The notes under the pieces: model-generated | The model's input: only the letters and a program-made list of their open reading frames with translations | What the model was told of the DNA's origin: nothing | Databases searched by the model: none | Position numbers and translations under genes: made by a program | From: Nonlabens ulvanivorans | Lineage (GTDB): Bacteria > Bacteroidota > Bacteroidia > Flavobacteriales > Flavobacteriaceae | Direction: 5' to 3' | Assembly (NCBI RefSeq): GCF_000755285.1 | Contig: NZ_BBMK01000006.1 | Coordinates: 108,235-172,234 of the forward strand | DNA length: 64,000 nucleotides | Shown here: positions 41,311 through 50,750 of the stretch, in pieces | Position numbering within the stretch: position 1 is the stretch's first letter | How the letters are laid out: every line of letters starts with the position of its first letter

Positions 41311-43118
41311 ATGAAAGAAATAAAAATGTTTTTAAATAAGGCCTGTATCATAACAGGTCTTATTTTTTTATTGACCTCTTGTAATCAAAATAAGGATTAT
41401 AGTATTAGTGAGCCTGTTAATCAAAATCAAGCCTTACAAGATCTTTACATCAATGACATTAATGAATGTAAATTCTATACTGCACAACTGTCCATAACAA
41501 AAAAAAGAGATTCGCTAGAATTTTATTTCTTAAAAGCTAGAAACTCCTTTAAAAAAGTTGAGCCTATATTATCATTTCACGATATCAACAACTATAATTT
41601 TTTAAACGCTCCTAATATTCTCAAAGTAGAAGAAGAAGACCTTACAGATATTAAAATTAATAACCCGCAAAGTTTTCAAACTCTTGAAGAGTTAATATTT
41701 ACGGATCAACTTGATATCGAGTCCATTCACAAAACCTCTAATATCATTGCATCTCGATTAGAATTATTAAGTAAAAACTCAGACTTGAGTTATTATCAAC
41801 CCTACCATATTTTATGGATGGTACGCAAACAAATTTTACGTACCGCTACAACCGGTGTCACTGGCTTTGACTCTCCAGTCTTAGAAAATAGTTTAGACGA
41901 TGCTGTTACCGCTCTTGCGAAAACCAAACAAATACTATCTCTATACTCCTCAAAATTTAAGGAGTCACCACTAGAAGATCGTTGGCATACTCATTTTCAA
42001 CAAGCCCAAATTTTTCTAAAGTCAACAGATTTTAATCATTTTAATAGGTATGAATCATCACTAATCATATCGATCCGTTCTTGAAATTATGGACTGCTAC
42101 GGTAAAAGATTGGAAGGTGGATTTCCCTATGGAACTTGCTATTAAAAATGAGGCTGCTAGTCTATTTTCTAATGAAACTTTATCCTTAGAGTATTTTGCT
42201 AAAACAACTCAATTATCCTCAAGCGATAGTCAAGTTGCACTAGGTAAACAATTATTTAATGATTCAAACCTATCTACTAGTAAATCGATAAGCTGTGCTA
42301 CCTGTCATATAGAACAATTAGCTTTTACAGATGGCATATCAAAACCTATAGGACTAACTCGCAATAGCCCTACATTGACATACAGTGCTTATCAGCAAGG
42401 CTTTTTTTACGATAAGAGAGCTGGTAGTTTAGAAGGGCAAATTGTATCTGTTATCAATAACAGCAATGAATTTCATTCTGATTTAAAAAGTTTCACAAAA
42501 GCCATTGAAACAGACTCTAGCTACGTAAATCAATTTAAAACCGCTTACAATGTAACTATTAATCAACAAACCGTCAGAAAGGCCATTGCAGACTATGTAA
42601 GATCATTGAATGAATGGGATTCTAAATGGGATAAAAACATAAGAGGTGAACAAAATGATTTAACAGCGTCAGAGATCAATGGATTCAATCTTTTCAATGG
42701 TAAAGCAAAATGTGCTACATGTCATTTTGCACCGCTTTTTAATGGTACCGTGCCACCAGATTATATGGATACAGAAATGGAACATTTAGGTGTCCCAGAG
42801 TCTCCTGTGGTTTCTAAAGGTCGTATCGATCCAGACTTGGGAAGGTATGACGTTTTTAAAATAAAGAATAGAAAACACTTTTTTAAAACACCTACCATAC
42901 GCAATATTGAACTAACAGCTCCATATATGCATAATGGTGTGTATCAAACTCTAGAAGAAGTTGTCGATTTTTATAATCGTGGTGGTGGTTATGGAATCGG
43001 TATTATTGATCAAGAATATCAAACACTACCTACTGAACCATTAAATCTTACACAAGATGAGATGAATGACATCATTAACTTTATGAAGACGCTCACTGAT
43101 TCTAGATTTATTGACTAA
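41311..43118 (+). CDS. Di-haem cytochrome c peroxidase/MauG-like lipoprotein (one frameshift)
   Basis: The N-terminus has a lipoprotein signal (FLNKACIITGLIFLLTSC) and a helical region of about 220 residues typical for flavobacterial homologues. The catalytic part has two haem sites, CATCHIE (about residue 333) and CATCHFA (about 475), with GLTRNSPTLTYSAYQ, KTPTIRNIELTAPYMHNG and VVDFYNRGGG after them. Such enzymes reduce H2O2 or oxidise proteins in the periplasm. One base is missing near 42050 (expected TNHIDPFLKLWT). It is probably co-transcribed with the PhoX-like gene. Confidence 0.85.
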
Positions 43119-43131
43119 TATACTAAAGGTA

Positions 43132-44142
43132 TTATGGCAAATCGTTTACAAAGTTAGCCAGTGCTTTACCTACCTGATTAGGGTAACCATAAATTGGAGC
43201 GGCTTCGCAAATATGGATATATCGAGGCATCTCATCGCTTACTTCTAGTATTTCCTTAACCGTTTTGCGCAATCTTTCTATTGAAAACCCAATAGGAGAT
43301 TGTGCACTAGACGGAAAATTAGCAACCACATCCATATCTATTTCAAGACCATAATTAGTAGAATCTATATGATCTATGGCAAGTTGAACATCTTCAGCTA
43401 TATTAGTATAATCATACTGGTATGCTGTATAAGACAGTCTCAAGTCATCGTGTAAAATTTCTCGCATCGATTTACTCAAGTAATTCTCCTGTAATCCTAT
43501 CATAAAATAATTACGCAAATAACCGTTTTCTAATGCATGAGAAAAGCCATTACCACTGTGTCTTCCACTAGCTGTTCTTAAATCGGTATGTGTGTCAATA
43601 TTAATCACATCTATACCGTTAAAAGCTTTTAATATAGGATAACAATTATTGTGTCCACCACCTATTACGATAGGTAGTTTCCCTAGATCTTTTATCTCTT
43701 TTATAATTGTCGAGACGCGTTGATCTATGATTTGAACTGCATCACTTAATTGAATTCTTTCTTTGTGATTATTTGCATTGAGTGATTGACACTCATCCAT
43801 TAAATCATTTAATACAACATGACCTAAAACACAAAAACGACTTGAATCATTATCTGAATGATGTTGCATATTGAGGAAAGAAGATAAAAAGGCATCCCAT
43901 GCCTGTGAAGCTCCTGCCCTACCTAAGTTAGCTCGCACACCTATATCTTCTGGGATTCCTATAATGACATAATCTGATGGAGATTGTTTTAATTCAGCTA
44001 GACTGGTACAACAATGTACAGCTTGCGCAAATGTGGTTGAATCATCTTCTAACTCGACACCCGTGAAATCATTGATAGAAGCTCTTTTACTGTTATAAGA
44101 AAGAAGTTCTTCTCTGGTTGAAAAATGAAAGTGAGTCATCAT
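43132..44142 (-). CDS. hutG: Formimidoylglutamase-like arginase family enzyme
   Basis: This ureohydrolase-fold enzyme should hydrolyse N-formimidoyl-L-glutamate to glutamate and formamide, the last step of histidine breakdown. The manganese-binding motifs are GGGHNNCYP (about residue 175), NIDTHTDLR (about 200) and EIDMDVV (about 290). The start MMTHFHFSTREELL has two Met; either may serve. HutI, the enzyme just before it in the pathway, is encoded in the same cluster. Confidence 0.88.
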   Translation of the reverse strand: MMTHFHFSTREELLSYNSKRASINDFTGVELEDDSTTFAQAVHCCTSLAELKQSPSDYVIIGIPEDIGVRANLGRAGASQAWDAFLSSFLNMQHHSDNDSSRFCVLGHVVLNDLMDECQSLNANNHKERIQLSDAVQIIDQRVSTIIKEIKDLGKLPIVIGGGHNNCYPILKAFNGIDVINIDTHTDLRTASGRHSGNGFSHALENGYLRNYFMIGLQENYLSKSMREILHDDLRLSYTAYQYDYTNIAEDVQLAIDHIDSTNYGLEIDMDVVANFPSSAQSPIGFSIERLRKTVKEILEVSDEMPRYIHICEAAPIYGYPNQVGKALANFVNDLP

Positions 44143-44153
44143 AAGTGTTACTA

Positions 44154-44531
44154 TTAATTAATTCTCCATGGTGGATTGAGTCTATTATCGCCAGCGTGAT
44201 AAAGAATGATTAAATTCCCATCCATATCTTTTAATCTAGCTTCTCGCCATAACCATGGTTGGTTTTTAGGTTTCATGTAAAACTCTATTCCTAATTCAAT
44301 TAGATCTTCAACTTTCTGATAAAGGTCTTCACATTCAAAATAAACATAAACACCTTCACCTTTAGGCAATTCATCCGTTTTATGAATAGAAAAAGTTGAC
44401 TGACCATCTGGACACTCAAATCTTGCATAATGTGGTAAAGACTTAACAATAAGTTTTAATCCTAACTTTTCATAAAAAGGAATAGATCTTTCTAAATCTA
44501 AAGACGGAACAGTGACCTGATTTAAATTCAT
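44154..44531 (-). CDS. VOC (glyoxalase/dioxygenase fold) protein
   Basis: The 125-residue protein has the VOC pattern: NQVTVPSLDLERSIPFYEKLGL at the start, GVYVYFECEDLYQKVEDLIELG in the middle, EARLKDMDGNLIILYHAG at the end. Likely metal ligands are H34, E74 and the late D/N. It lies between hutG and hutI with spacing of 2-11 bases, so it is part of the hut operon. Its role there is not known to me. Confidence 0.8.
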   Translation of the reverse strand: MNLNQVTVPSLDLERSIPFYEKLGLKLIVKSLPHYARFECPDGQSTFSIHKTDELPKGEGVYVYFECEDLYQKVEDLIELGIEFYMKPKNQPWLWREARLKDMDGNLIILYHAGDNRLNPPWRIN

Positions 44532-44533
44532 CT

Positions 44534-45775
44534 TTAATCCTGTATGTGATGTCCATTTACTAATACCCTATCAATAATTGAGTGACCAAAATGATATGGG
44601 ACTGCTGCAATCGAATCTATATCTTTAAAAAATAATAAATGAGCTTTTTTACCTCTAGAGATACTACCTACCTCATCTTGTAATCCCATTGCGTGTGCTG
44701 CATTAACAGTCATTGCATTAAATGCACGCTGTGGTGTCATTTTCATTTTTATACAAGCAAGAGAAAACACAAAATTCATGTTCCCAGATGGTGTACTACC
44801 TGGATTATAATCTGTCGCTAATGCTACGGCTATATTTTTTTCAATCATCTCATTAATTGGTGCATAATCCAGTCCTAAGAAAAATGAACAGCTAGGTAAT
44901 GCTGTTGCTATTGTATTTGAATCAGCAAGGGATTCATAATCTACAGTGGTCATTACCTCTAGATGATCCACACTTACTGCACCAGCTTTAACAGCCGCAT
45001 CTATAGCGCCTATCGCATTAAATTGATTCACGTGTACTTTGGCCTTCAATCCATATGCACTACCAGCTTCAATGACTCGCAACATTTCATCGACTGTAAA
45101 ATAATTTTTCTCACAAAAGACATCGATATAATCGGCTAGATTTTCTTTACCTATCACAGGTAACATGTCATTAACGATCAAATCTAGATATGCTTTTCTA
45201 TCATCCTTAAATGCCAGAGGTATGGCATGAGCTCCTAAAAACGTTGCTTTTATAGGAATATAATTTTCATTTTTCAACCTTTTTACGACACGCAATATTT
45301 TAATCTCACTTTCCACACTTAAGCCATATCCACTTTTAATTTCTATGGCTGTTGTTCCCATAGCTATCAATTGCTTGAGACGGTCTTGAGCTTGAAGATA
45401 AAGATCATCCTCACTCATGTCTGCCAGTTTTGCAGCACTATTCAAGATACCACCACCACGTGCAGCAATTTCTTCATAAGATAGTCCATGAATACGATCT
45501 TCAAACTCTTTTTCACGAGTCGCAGCAAATACTAGATGTGTATGCGAATCCACATAACCAGGCGCGATAATTTGATTTTCACAATTATATACCTCTTCTG
45601 CGGGATGAGGATGCAAATCATCCATCGATCCGTAGTCTACAATGCGACCATCTTCAACATATAGATATGCATTTTTTATAGACGGCAGCTCATCCATTGC
45701 AGCACCTCTTAAAGGCTCCTTAGTATGCTCTCGCACTTGAACCAATTCTTTGATGTAAGTAAATAATATAGACAT
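44534..45775 (-). CDS. hutI: Imidazolonepropionase
   Basis: HutI opens the ring of 4-imidazolone-5-propionate to formimidoylglutamate. The amidohydrolase fold has the zinc/iron motif APGYVDSHTHLVF (about residue 75), EFEDRIHGLSYEEIAARGGG, GLKAKVHVNQFNAIGAIDAA, DHLEV and ATDYNPGSTPSGN. The 413-residue length is normal. hutU and hutH are not in the window, so the rest of the pathway lies elsewhere or outside. Confidence 0.93.
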   Translation of the reverse strand: MSILFTYIKELVQVREHTKEPLRGAAMDELPSIKNAYLYVEDGRIVDYGSMDDLHPHPAEEVYNCENQIIAPGYVDSHTHLVFAATREKEFEDRIHGLSYEEIAARGGGILNSAAKLADMSEDDLYLQAQDRLKQLIAMGTTAIEIKSGYGLSVESEIKILRVVKRLKNENYIPIKATFLGAHAIPLAFKDDRKAYLDLIVNDMLPVIGKENLADYIDVFCEKNYFTVDEMLRVIEAGSAYGLKAKVHVNQFNAIGAIDAAVKAGAVSVDHLEVMTTVDYESLADSNTIATALPSCSFFLGLDYAPINEMIEKNIAVALATDYNPGSTPSGNMNFVFSLACIKMKMTPQRAFNAMTVNAAHAMGLQDEVGSISRGKKAHLLFFKDIDSIAAVPYHFGHSIIDRVLVNGHHIQD

Positions 45776-45889
45776 AGTGTGAAGATAGTATTTTTAATAA
45801 GCTCTTTAAAACCTATGTACAAAGGTGGTAAAACTTGAGAAAATCTTAACACAATTATTCGGTAACTTGGACTGCTTAAAAAAACAGAT

Positions 45890-47054
45890 ATGAGCTCAAA
45901 AAAAAAGACCCGTTAATACTATTTGTGTTCACGCAGGAAATTTAGAAGATGAAAAATATGGTGGCGCTACATCACCTATTTATACATCAACTGCTTACGA
46001 TTACCGTGGCGAAGGCACTAATCTATATCCACGATACTTCAATACACCTAATCAAGTTGCGTTAGGTCAGAAGATAGCTGAACTAGAAAACTGTGAAGCT
46101 GGACTTATTTTCGGTAGTGGTATGGCAGCTATCAGTGCTGTTTTTATGGCATTCTTAAAAACGGGCGATCATATTATTTTACAACGTGCCATCTATGGTG
46201 GCACCTCTCATTTTGTAGATGCCGAATTTACAAATTTGGGAATTGAATATTCGTTTGTTGAACAAATCAATAGTGAATCACTTAATGCTCATCTTAAAGA
46301 AAATACTAAGATGATTTACATAGAAACTCCTAGCAATCCACTATTAGAAGTAGTAGATATGACTGTGGTTTCCGCTTTCGCGAAAGCGAACTCTCTAATC
46401 AGCGTTATCGATAATACATTTGCTTCACCTATTAACCAGAATCCTGCAGATTTTGGTATCGATATCATTATACATAGTGCGACAAAATACCTAGGAGGCC
46501 ATAGTGACATTTGTGCTGGTACGGTGAGTAGCTCACAAAAACACATGGATCAAATATGGAAAACCGCCAAAAATTATGGAGGTAGTCTAAGCGATCAAAC
46601 TGTATGGTTACTAGAACGCAGTATAAAAACACTGGGCTTAAGAGTTAAGCGACAAACTCGTAATGCAAAAAAACTAGCTCGCTTTCTAGAAAAACATCCA
46701 TCTATTAAAAAAGTGAATTATCCTGGTCTCAAATCTCATCCAGATCACAAAATTGCCAAAGCACAAATGCATGGATATGGTGGCATGATGTCATTTGAAT
46801 TTAAAGAATCCGTTAACCACAATCGCTTTCTAGAAGAATTACAAGTTATTAAAGTAGCTTTAAGTCTAGCTGGTGTAGAAAGCACCATTCTCGCTCCTAC
46901 AGAGACCTCACATTCATTATTAACACCACAACAACGCAAGGATCAAGGAATCACAGATCAGTTATTACGCTTTTCTGTAGGTATTGAAGAAGTAAGTAGT
47001 CTTATAGAGGATATTGAGCGCGCCATGGAGAAAAGCCGTAAAATTGCAAAATGA
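45890..47054 (+). CDS. Trans-sulphuration PLP enzyme (cystathionine gamma-synthase/lyase or methionine gamma-lyase; one frameshift)
   Basis: The PLP enzyme of the Cys/Met metabolism family shows [57 protein letters not shown], the PLP lysine in [11 protein letters not shown] (about residue 200) and [20 protein letters not shown]. The frame breaks at the start: an A9 run at 45898-45906 should be A8, giving [17 protein letters not shown]. The palindrome lies at 46373 and replaces the usual helix sequence by SAFAKAN. Substrate specificity is open. Its stop overlaps the bshB1 start. Confidence 0.85.
46373..46388. repeat. Iterated palindrome
   Basis: Perfect 16-mer within a conserved domain of the trans-sulphuration gene, read AFAKA. 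Confidence 0.9.
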
Positions 47055-47778
47055 TGAATAACTTAAAACTCGACATACTCGCTATAGGCGCACATCCAGA
47101 TGATGTAGAATTGAGCTGTGCAGGCGTTCTAGCAAAAGAAGCTGCCAATGGTAAGATAACCGGAATACTGGATCTTACACGTGGTGAATTAGGTACACGT
47201 GGTACTGCAGACATACGTGATCAAGAAGCAGCAGCAGCAGCAAAAATATTAGGTGTATCGGTGAGAGAAACCTAGGTTTCCGAGATGGCTTTTTTATAAA
47301 CGATGAACAGCACCAGTTAGAGATTATTAAAATCATAAGAAAGTACAAACCCGAAATTGTGTTATGTAACGCCATTTATGATCGTCATCCAGATCATGGA
47401 ATGGGATCTGAACTCACAAGTAAGAGCTGTTTTTTATCGGGACTGCGTAAAATCGAAACAAAACTAGAAGGACAAATTCAAGAAGCCTGGAGACCTAAAC
47501 ACGTCTATCATTATATACAATGGCAAGATATGGAACCAGATATCCTGATCGATATAACGGGTCATCTAGATACAAAAATAAAATCTGTAGCGGCTTATAG
47601 CTCACAGTTTTACGACCCTAATTCTAAAGAACCTGAGACACCGATAAGTAATAAAAATTTCTTTGATTCTATAAAGTATAGGGCTGCAAATTTAGGTCGC
47701 TATCTAGGTACAGAACATGCCGAAGGATTTAAGTCAGAGCGCTATCCTGGAGTAAATAGCATATTTGATCTAAAATAA
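47051..47778 (+). CDS. bshB1: Bacillithiol biosynthesis deacetylase BshB1 (one frameshift)
   Basis: BshB1 removes the acetyl group from GlcNAc-malate in bacillithiol synthesis. The zinc motif [19 protein letters not shown] is at residues 11-29, with [12 protein letters not shown] near 40 and [13 protein letters not shown] after the break. One A is missing near 47268 (GAGAAACC for GAGAAAACC), giving an early stop; the expected sequence is [11 protein letters not shown]. The ATG overlaps the upstream gene by four bases, which ties the low-molecular-weight thiol pathway to sulphur amino-acid metabolism. Confidence 0.92.
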
Positions 47779-47793
47779 TTTTTATAAAGTGTT

Positions 47794-47821
47794 TTGAATA
47801 TTCAGAAATGTATTAAATTTG
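47794..47821 (+). promoter_or_regulatory. Promoter of tRNA-His
   Basis: TTG at 47794-47796, 17-base spacer, TAAATTTG at 47814-47821, about 65 bases before the tRNA. Confidence 0.6.
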
Positions 47822-47885
47822 CATCCGCTTAACGGCGCAGTGGTTGAATTCTTGAGATCCACTTTAATAAAACTCACATTGATAT

Positions 47886-47960
47886 GGTGGTTGTAGCTCA
47901 GTTGGTTAGAGCGCTGGTTTGTGGTGCCGGAAGTCGCGGGTTCGAATCCCGTCTTCCACC
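47886..47960 (+). tRNA. tRNA-His (GTG)
   Basis: A cloverleaf fits: anticodon loop TTGTGGT with anticodon GTG, T-loop TTCGAAT with stem GCGGG/CCCGT, D-arm GCTC/GAGC. The extra 5' G at 47886 opposite the C73 discriminator is the tRNA-His identity element. CCA is not encoded. Two T-T positions in the acceptor stem are unusual. Confidence 0.93.
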
Positions 47961-47963
47961 CTT

Positions 47964-47997
47964 AAAAGGTCTTAGTTTTACTAAGACCTTTTTTTAT
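47964..47997. terminator. Terminator shared by tRNA-His and apt
   Basis: Stem AAAAGGTCTTAG / CTAAGACCTTTT followed by T residues, between the convergent tRNA and apt genes. Confidence 0.85.
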
Positions 47998-48006
47998 GCC
48001 TTAATT

Positions 48007-48528
48007 TTAGTAATGAAGAACCGATGCGATCTTATAATCTTTAATTTTTTCGCGCCCATTAATAAAGTCTAATTCTATAACAAAGTTAAAACCTTCTACT
48101 TTCCCACCAGCTTTCTGAATGATTTGAGCTGCGGCCATTGCTGTTCCTCCGGTTGCAAGTACATCATCGTGTATCAATACACAATCACCTGGTGAAATTG
48201 CATTTTCTTGTAGTTCTAGCGTATCTGTACCATATTCTAGCTCATATTCTTGTGAAATAATGGCTCCAGGTAATTTGCCAGGTTTACGCAACATCACAAA
48301 TTTTGCGTTGAGAGCATCTGCTAGTAGCATTCCAAAAAGGAAACCTCTAGATTCAATACCTACTACCACATCAATAGTTTGACCTCTAAAGTCTCTAACA
48401 AGTAATTCTGTGGTGATTGATCTCGCTTTCGCGGAAGCGAGTAATGGAGAAATATCCTTAAAAATAATTCCTTCTTTAGGGAAATCTGGGATGTCGTGTA
48501 TGTGGGATTCTATAAATTCATTATTCAT
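48007..48528 (-). CDS. apt: Adenine phosphoribosyltransferase
   Basis: Apt makes AMP from adenine and PRPP. The 173-residue protein has FPKEGIIFKDISPLLA near the start, GIESRGFLFG, LRKPGKLPGA, and the PRPP-binding VLIHDDVLATGGTA (about residues 119-132). The length is normal. A near copy of the palindrome is in residues 30-36. Confidence 0.95.
   Translation of the reverse strand: MNNEFIESHIHDIPDFPKEGIIFKDISPLLASAKARSITTELLVRDFRGQTIDVVVGIESRGFLFGMLLADALNAKFVMLRKPGKLPGAIISQEYELEYGTDTLELQENAISPGDCVLIHDDVLATGGTAMAAAQIIQKAGGKVEGFNFVIELDFINGREKIKDYKIASVLHY
48424..48439. repeat. Iterated palindrome, one mismatch
   Basis: CGCTTTCGCGGAAGCG inside apt, read ASAKA. Confidence 0.75.
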
Positions 48529-48587
48529 TTTCTAAAAGTAAGAAGTTCCTTTTATTTTATCTTTAAATTTGAGTCAAACATTTCACT

Positions 48588-50444
48588 ATGAGAATTTATT
48601 TTATCGCCATACTGCTTTCCTCATTTCTAGTCCATAGTCAGGACTTAAAAACAGCCTCTACTATTAATGAAGTTACCTTATACTTACAAGGTGCTCGTAT
48701 AGAACGTACTGCTAGTATAGAATTGAAAAAAGGAACCCATGAGATTAAATTAAGTGATTTATCACCTGATATTGATGAGGCCAGTATTAATATTACAGAT
48801 CTAGATGGAATGAGACTTAACGGACTTTCTTACAGCGCTACTGCATTAGAAAAGAAAGAAACCAGCAATAACATTAAAGCACTAGACGCTCAAATTGCAG
48901 AGGTAAAAGATGAGATAGGTCAGTTAAATGCACTCAATAGCGGTCTGGACCAAGAGAGATTATTATTAGAGAGCAATCGCAGTCTTAACAGTAAAGATAC
49001 CGGACTGAGCCTCGCACAGATTAAAGAATTTGGCACTTATTATCGTACCAGATTTGCTGCTATTATTAATGAGCGCAATGCAAATAATGAGGCTATTACT
49101 AAAGCCAGCGAGCAACTGAATAAGTTGAATATCGAAAAGCAGAAGCTTAATCCTGAGGCTAATGAACGTCGAGGAACGATAACATTAAAAGTCATCACAC
49201 CATCAACACGTCGCTACTTGATCAACTTTAGTTATAATGTATATAGCGCTGGATGGGTACCTATATATGATATCACGGCACAAGGTACTGATGACAAAAT
49301 AAATCTCGCTTTTAAAGCCCAAGCTTATCAAGCTACTGGTACAGACTGGAATAATGTAAAATTAAAGATATCAACTGGTGATCCTCAAATGGATAACCAA
49401 ATGCCGCAATTAGAAACAAAACGTCTAGGTTTTGTAAGTAGGAACTACAACGCAAGAGCAACGGGTAGAAGTAATAAACGATATAATCCATTAGTTAAAA
49501 CTATCAATGGTAAAGTGACCGATGGTTCTGGCGAACCTGTACTGGGAGCAACGGTATTAATTAAAGGAACTTCTATAGCAACGACTACCGATTTTGATGG
49601 TAATTATAGTATTAATGCAGAGGATGGCGAAGTACTAGTGATCAGTTATGCCGGTTATTCACCTCAAGAAACACCAATATATGCTTCCAACATTAATGTA
49701 ACTATGGAAGAATCATTAGATGCAGTTGTAATTTCAGCCTATCGTACTGTAAAGAAAAGTAGATTTGACTATGATGCTGAAGAAGTTGAAGTAGATAATT
49801 ATGTACCAGCTGTAGTTGAAGATATTGAAGAGCATATAGCTTCGCGTACCTTTAATTTATCACAGCTTTACTCAATACCTAGTACTGGAGAATCTACAGA
49901 TATAGAAATATCAAATAATAATGTTGATGCTGCATATGCTTATTATGCTGCTCCTGTAATTAATGAAAATGTATTTCTGACCGCTACTCTTTCTAATTGG
50001 GAATCATTGAATTTAATACCTGGTGAGGCAAATGTTTATTTTGAAAATGCATTTATAGGTAAAATATATTTTGATACTGATACTACAAAAGAAGAATTGG
50101 TAGTAGGATTAGGTGTTGATCCACAGATAAGTGTTAAACGAGAAGATAAACGAGATTTCAAAGCAAAATCTTTCTTTGGTAACAATCGCATTGTTTCTAA
50201 AAATTATGAAATCACATTAAAAAATAATCGTAATAAAACAGTTACAGTTAAACTGCAAGATCGTGTACCGATAAGTGGTAATAGTGAGATCAAAGTTGAT
50301 GAAGTAGAAACAGGAACAGCACAAGTCGATAAAGAGACTCAAATTTTAACTTGGGAAATAAACCTAGGTAGTGGTAGTCAGGTTCAAGAGCGTTTTTCTT
50401 ATCGAGTTAAGTATCCTAAAAGGAGACGAATAAATCTAGAGTAA
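48588..50444 (+). CDS. DUF4139 (MuiA-like) protein with inserted carboxypeptidase-like domain
   Basis: A signal peptide (MRIYFIAILLSSFLVHSQ) precedes the N-terminal DUF4140-like part (INEVTLYLQGARIERTASIE), a coiled coil around residues 95-200, and the DUF4139 body (INFSYNVYSAGWVPIYDITA and a C-terminal NRNKTVTVKLQDRVPIS). Between these, at about residues 303-375, sits a CarboxypepD_reg-like beta sandwich (INGKVTDGSGEPVLGATVLI). The family is named after MuiA (mucoidy inhibitor), but its activity is unknown. It is a periplasmic or surface protein. Confidence 0.8.
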   Translation: MRIYFIAILLSSFLVHSQDLKTASTINEVTLYLQGARIERTASIELKKGTHEIKLSDLSPDIDEASINITDLDGMRLNGLSYSATALEKKETSNNIKALDAQIAEVKDEIGQLNALNSGLDQERLLLESNRSLNSKDTGLSLAQIKEFGTYYRTRFAAIINERNANNEAITKASEQLNKLNIEKQKLNPEANERRGTITLKVITPSTRRYLINFSYNVYSAGWVPIYDITAQGTDDKINLAFKAQAYQATGTDWNNVKLKISTGDPQMDNQMPQLETKRLGFVSRNYNARATGRSNKRYNPLVKTINGKVTDGSGEPVLGATVLIKGTSIATTTDFDGNYSINAEDGEVLVISYAGYSPQETPIYASNINVTMEESLDAVVISAYRTVKKSRFDYDAEEVEVDNYVPAVVEDIEEHIASRTFNLSQLYSIPSTGESTDIEISNNNVDAAYAYYAAPVINENVFLTATLSNWESLNLIPGEANVYFENAFIGKIYFDTDTTKEELVVGLGVDPQISVKREDKRDFKAKSFFGNNRIVSKNYEITLKNNRNKTVTVKLQDRVPISGNSEIKVDEVETGTAQVDKETQILTWEINLGSGSQVQERFSYRVKYPKRRRINLE

Positions 50445-50473
50445 AATTTAATTGAATTATTATTGATTCTGCT

Positions 50474-50504
50474 TTGCTGAAATTGAACAAAAAGTATATA
50501 TTTG
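50474..50504 (+). promoter_or_regulatory. Promoter of tRNA-Arg
   Basis: TTG at 50474-50476, 20-base spacer, TATATTTG at 50497-50504, 34 bases before the tRNA. Confidence 0.65.
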
Positions 50505-50538
50505 CAGCCGCTAAGGCGTTAAGCTGGACGTGAAACTA

Positions 50539-50612
50539 GGCCTCGTGGCGCAACTGAATAGCGCACTTGATTACGGCTCAAGAGGTTACAGGTTTGAATC
50601 CTGTCGAGGTCA
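50539..50612 (+). tRNA. tRNA-Arg (ACG)
   Basis: Acceptor GGCCTCG/CGAGGTC, D-arm GCGC/GCGC, anticodon stem CTTGA/TCAAG with loop TTACGGC (anticodon ACG, read as ICG after A34 deamination), T-arm ACAGG/CCTGT. CCA is not encoded. Confidence 0.95.
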
Positions 50613-50623
50613 CTAGATATAAC

Positions 50624-50653
50624 AAGGGTTTCAAGAAATTGAGACCCTTTTTT
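50624..50653 (+). terminator. Rho-independent terminator after tRNA-Arg
   Basis: Stem AAGGGTTTC / GAGACCCTT (one G-T pair) and a T6 tail. Confidence 0.8.
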
Positions 50654-50750
50654 ATGCTCTAAACTTAAACTTTATTAAAAAATGGAATCATCACAAATTG
50701 TAATAATCCCATCTTTAAAGTTACGCAGTTACTGTATTAAATAACATAAG

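Noticed and set aside
47822..47885. Second tRNA before tRNA-His
   Set aside because: Short tRNA-like strings (GGCGCAGTGGTTGAAT) are present but no T-arm or acceptor pairing can be made; taken as 5' leader.
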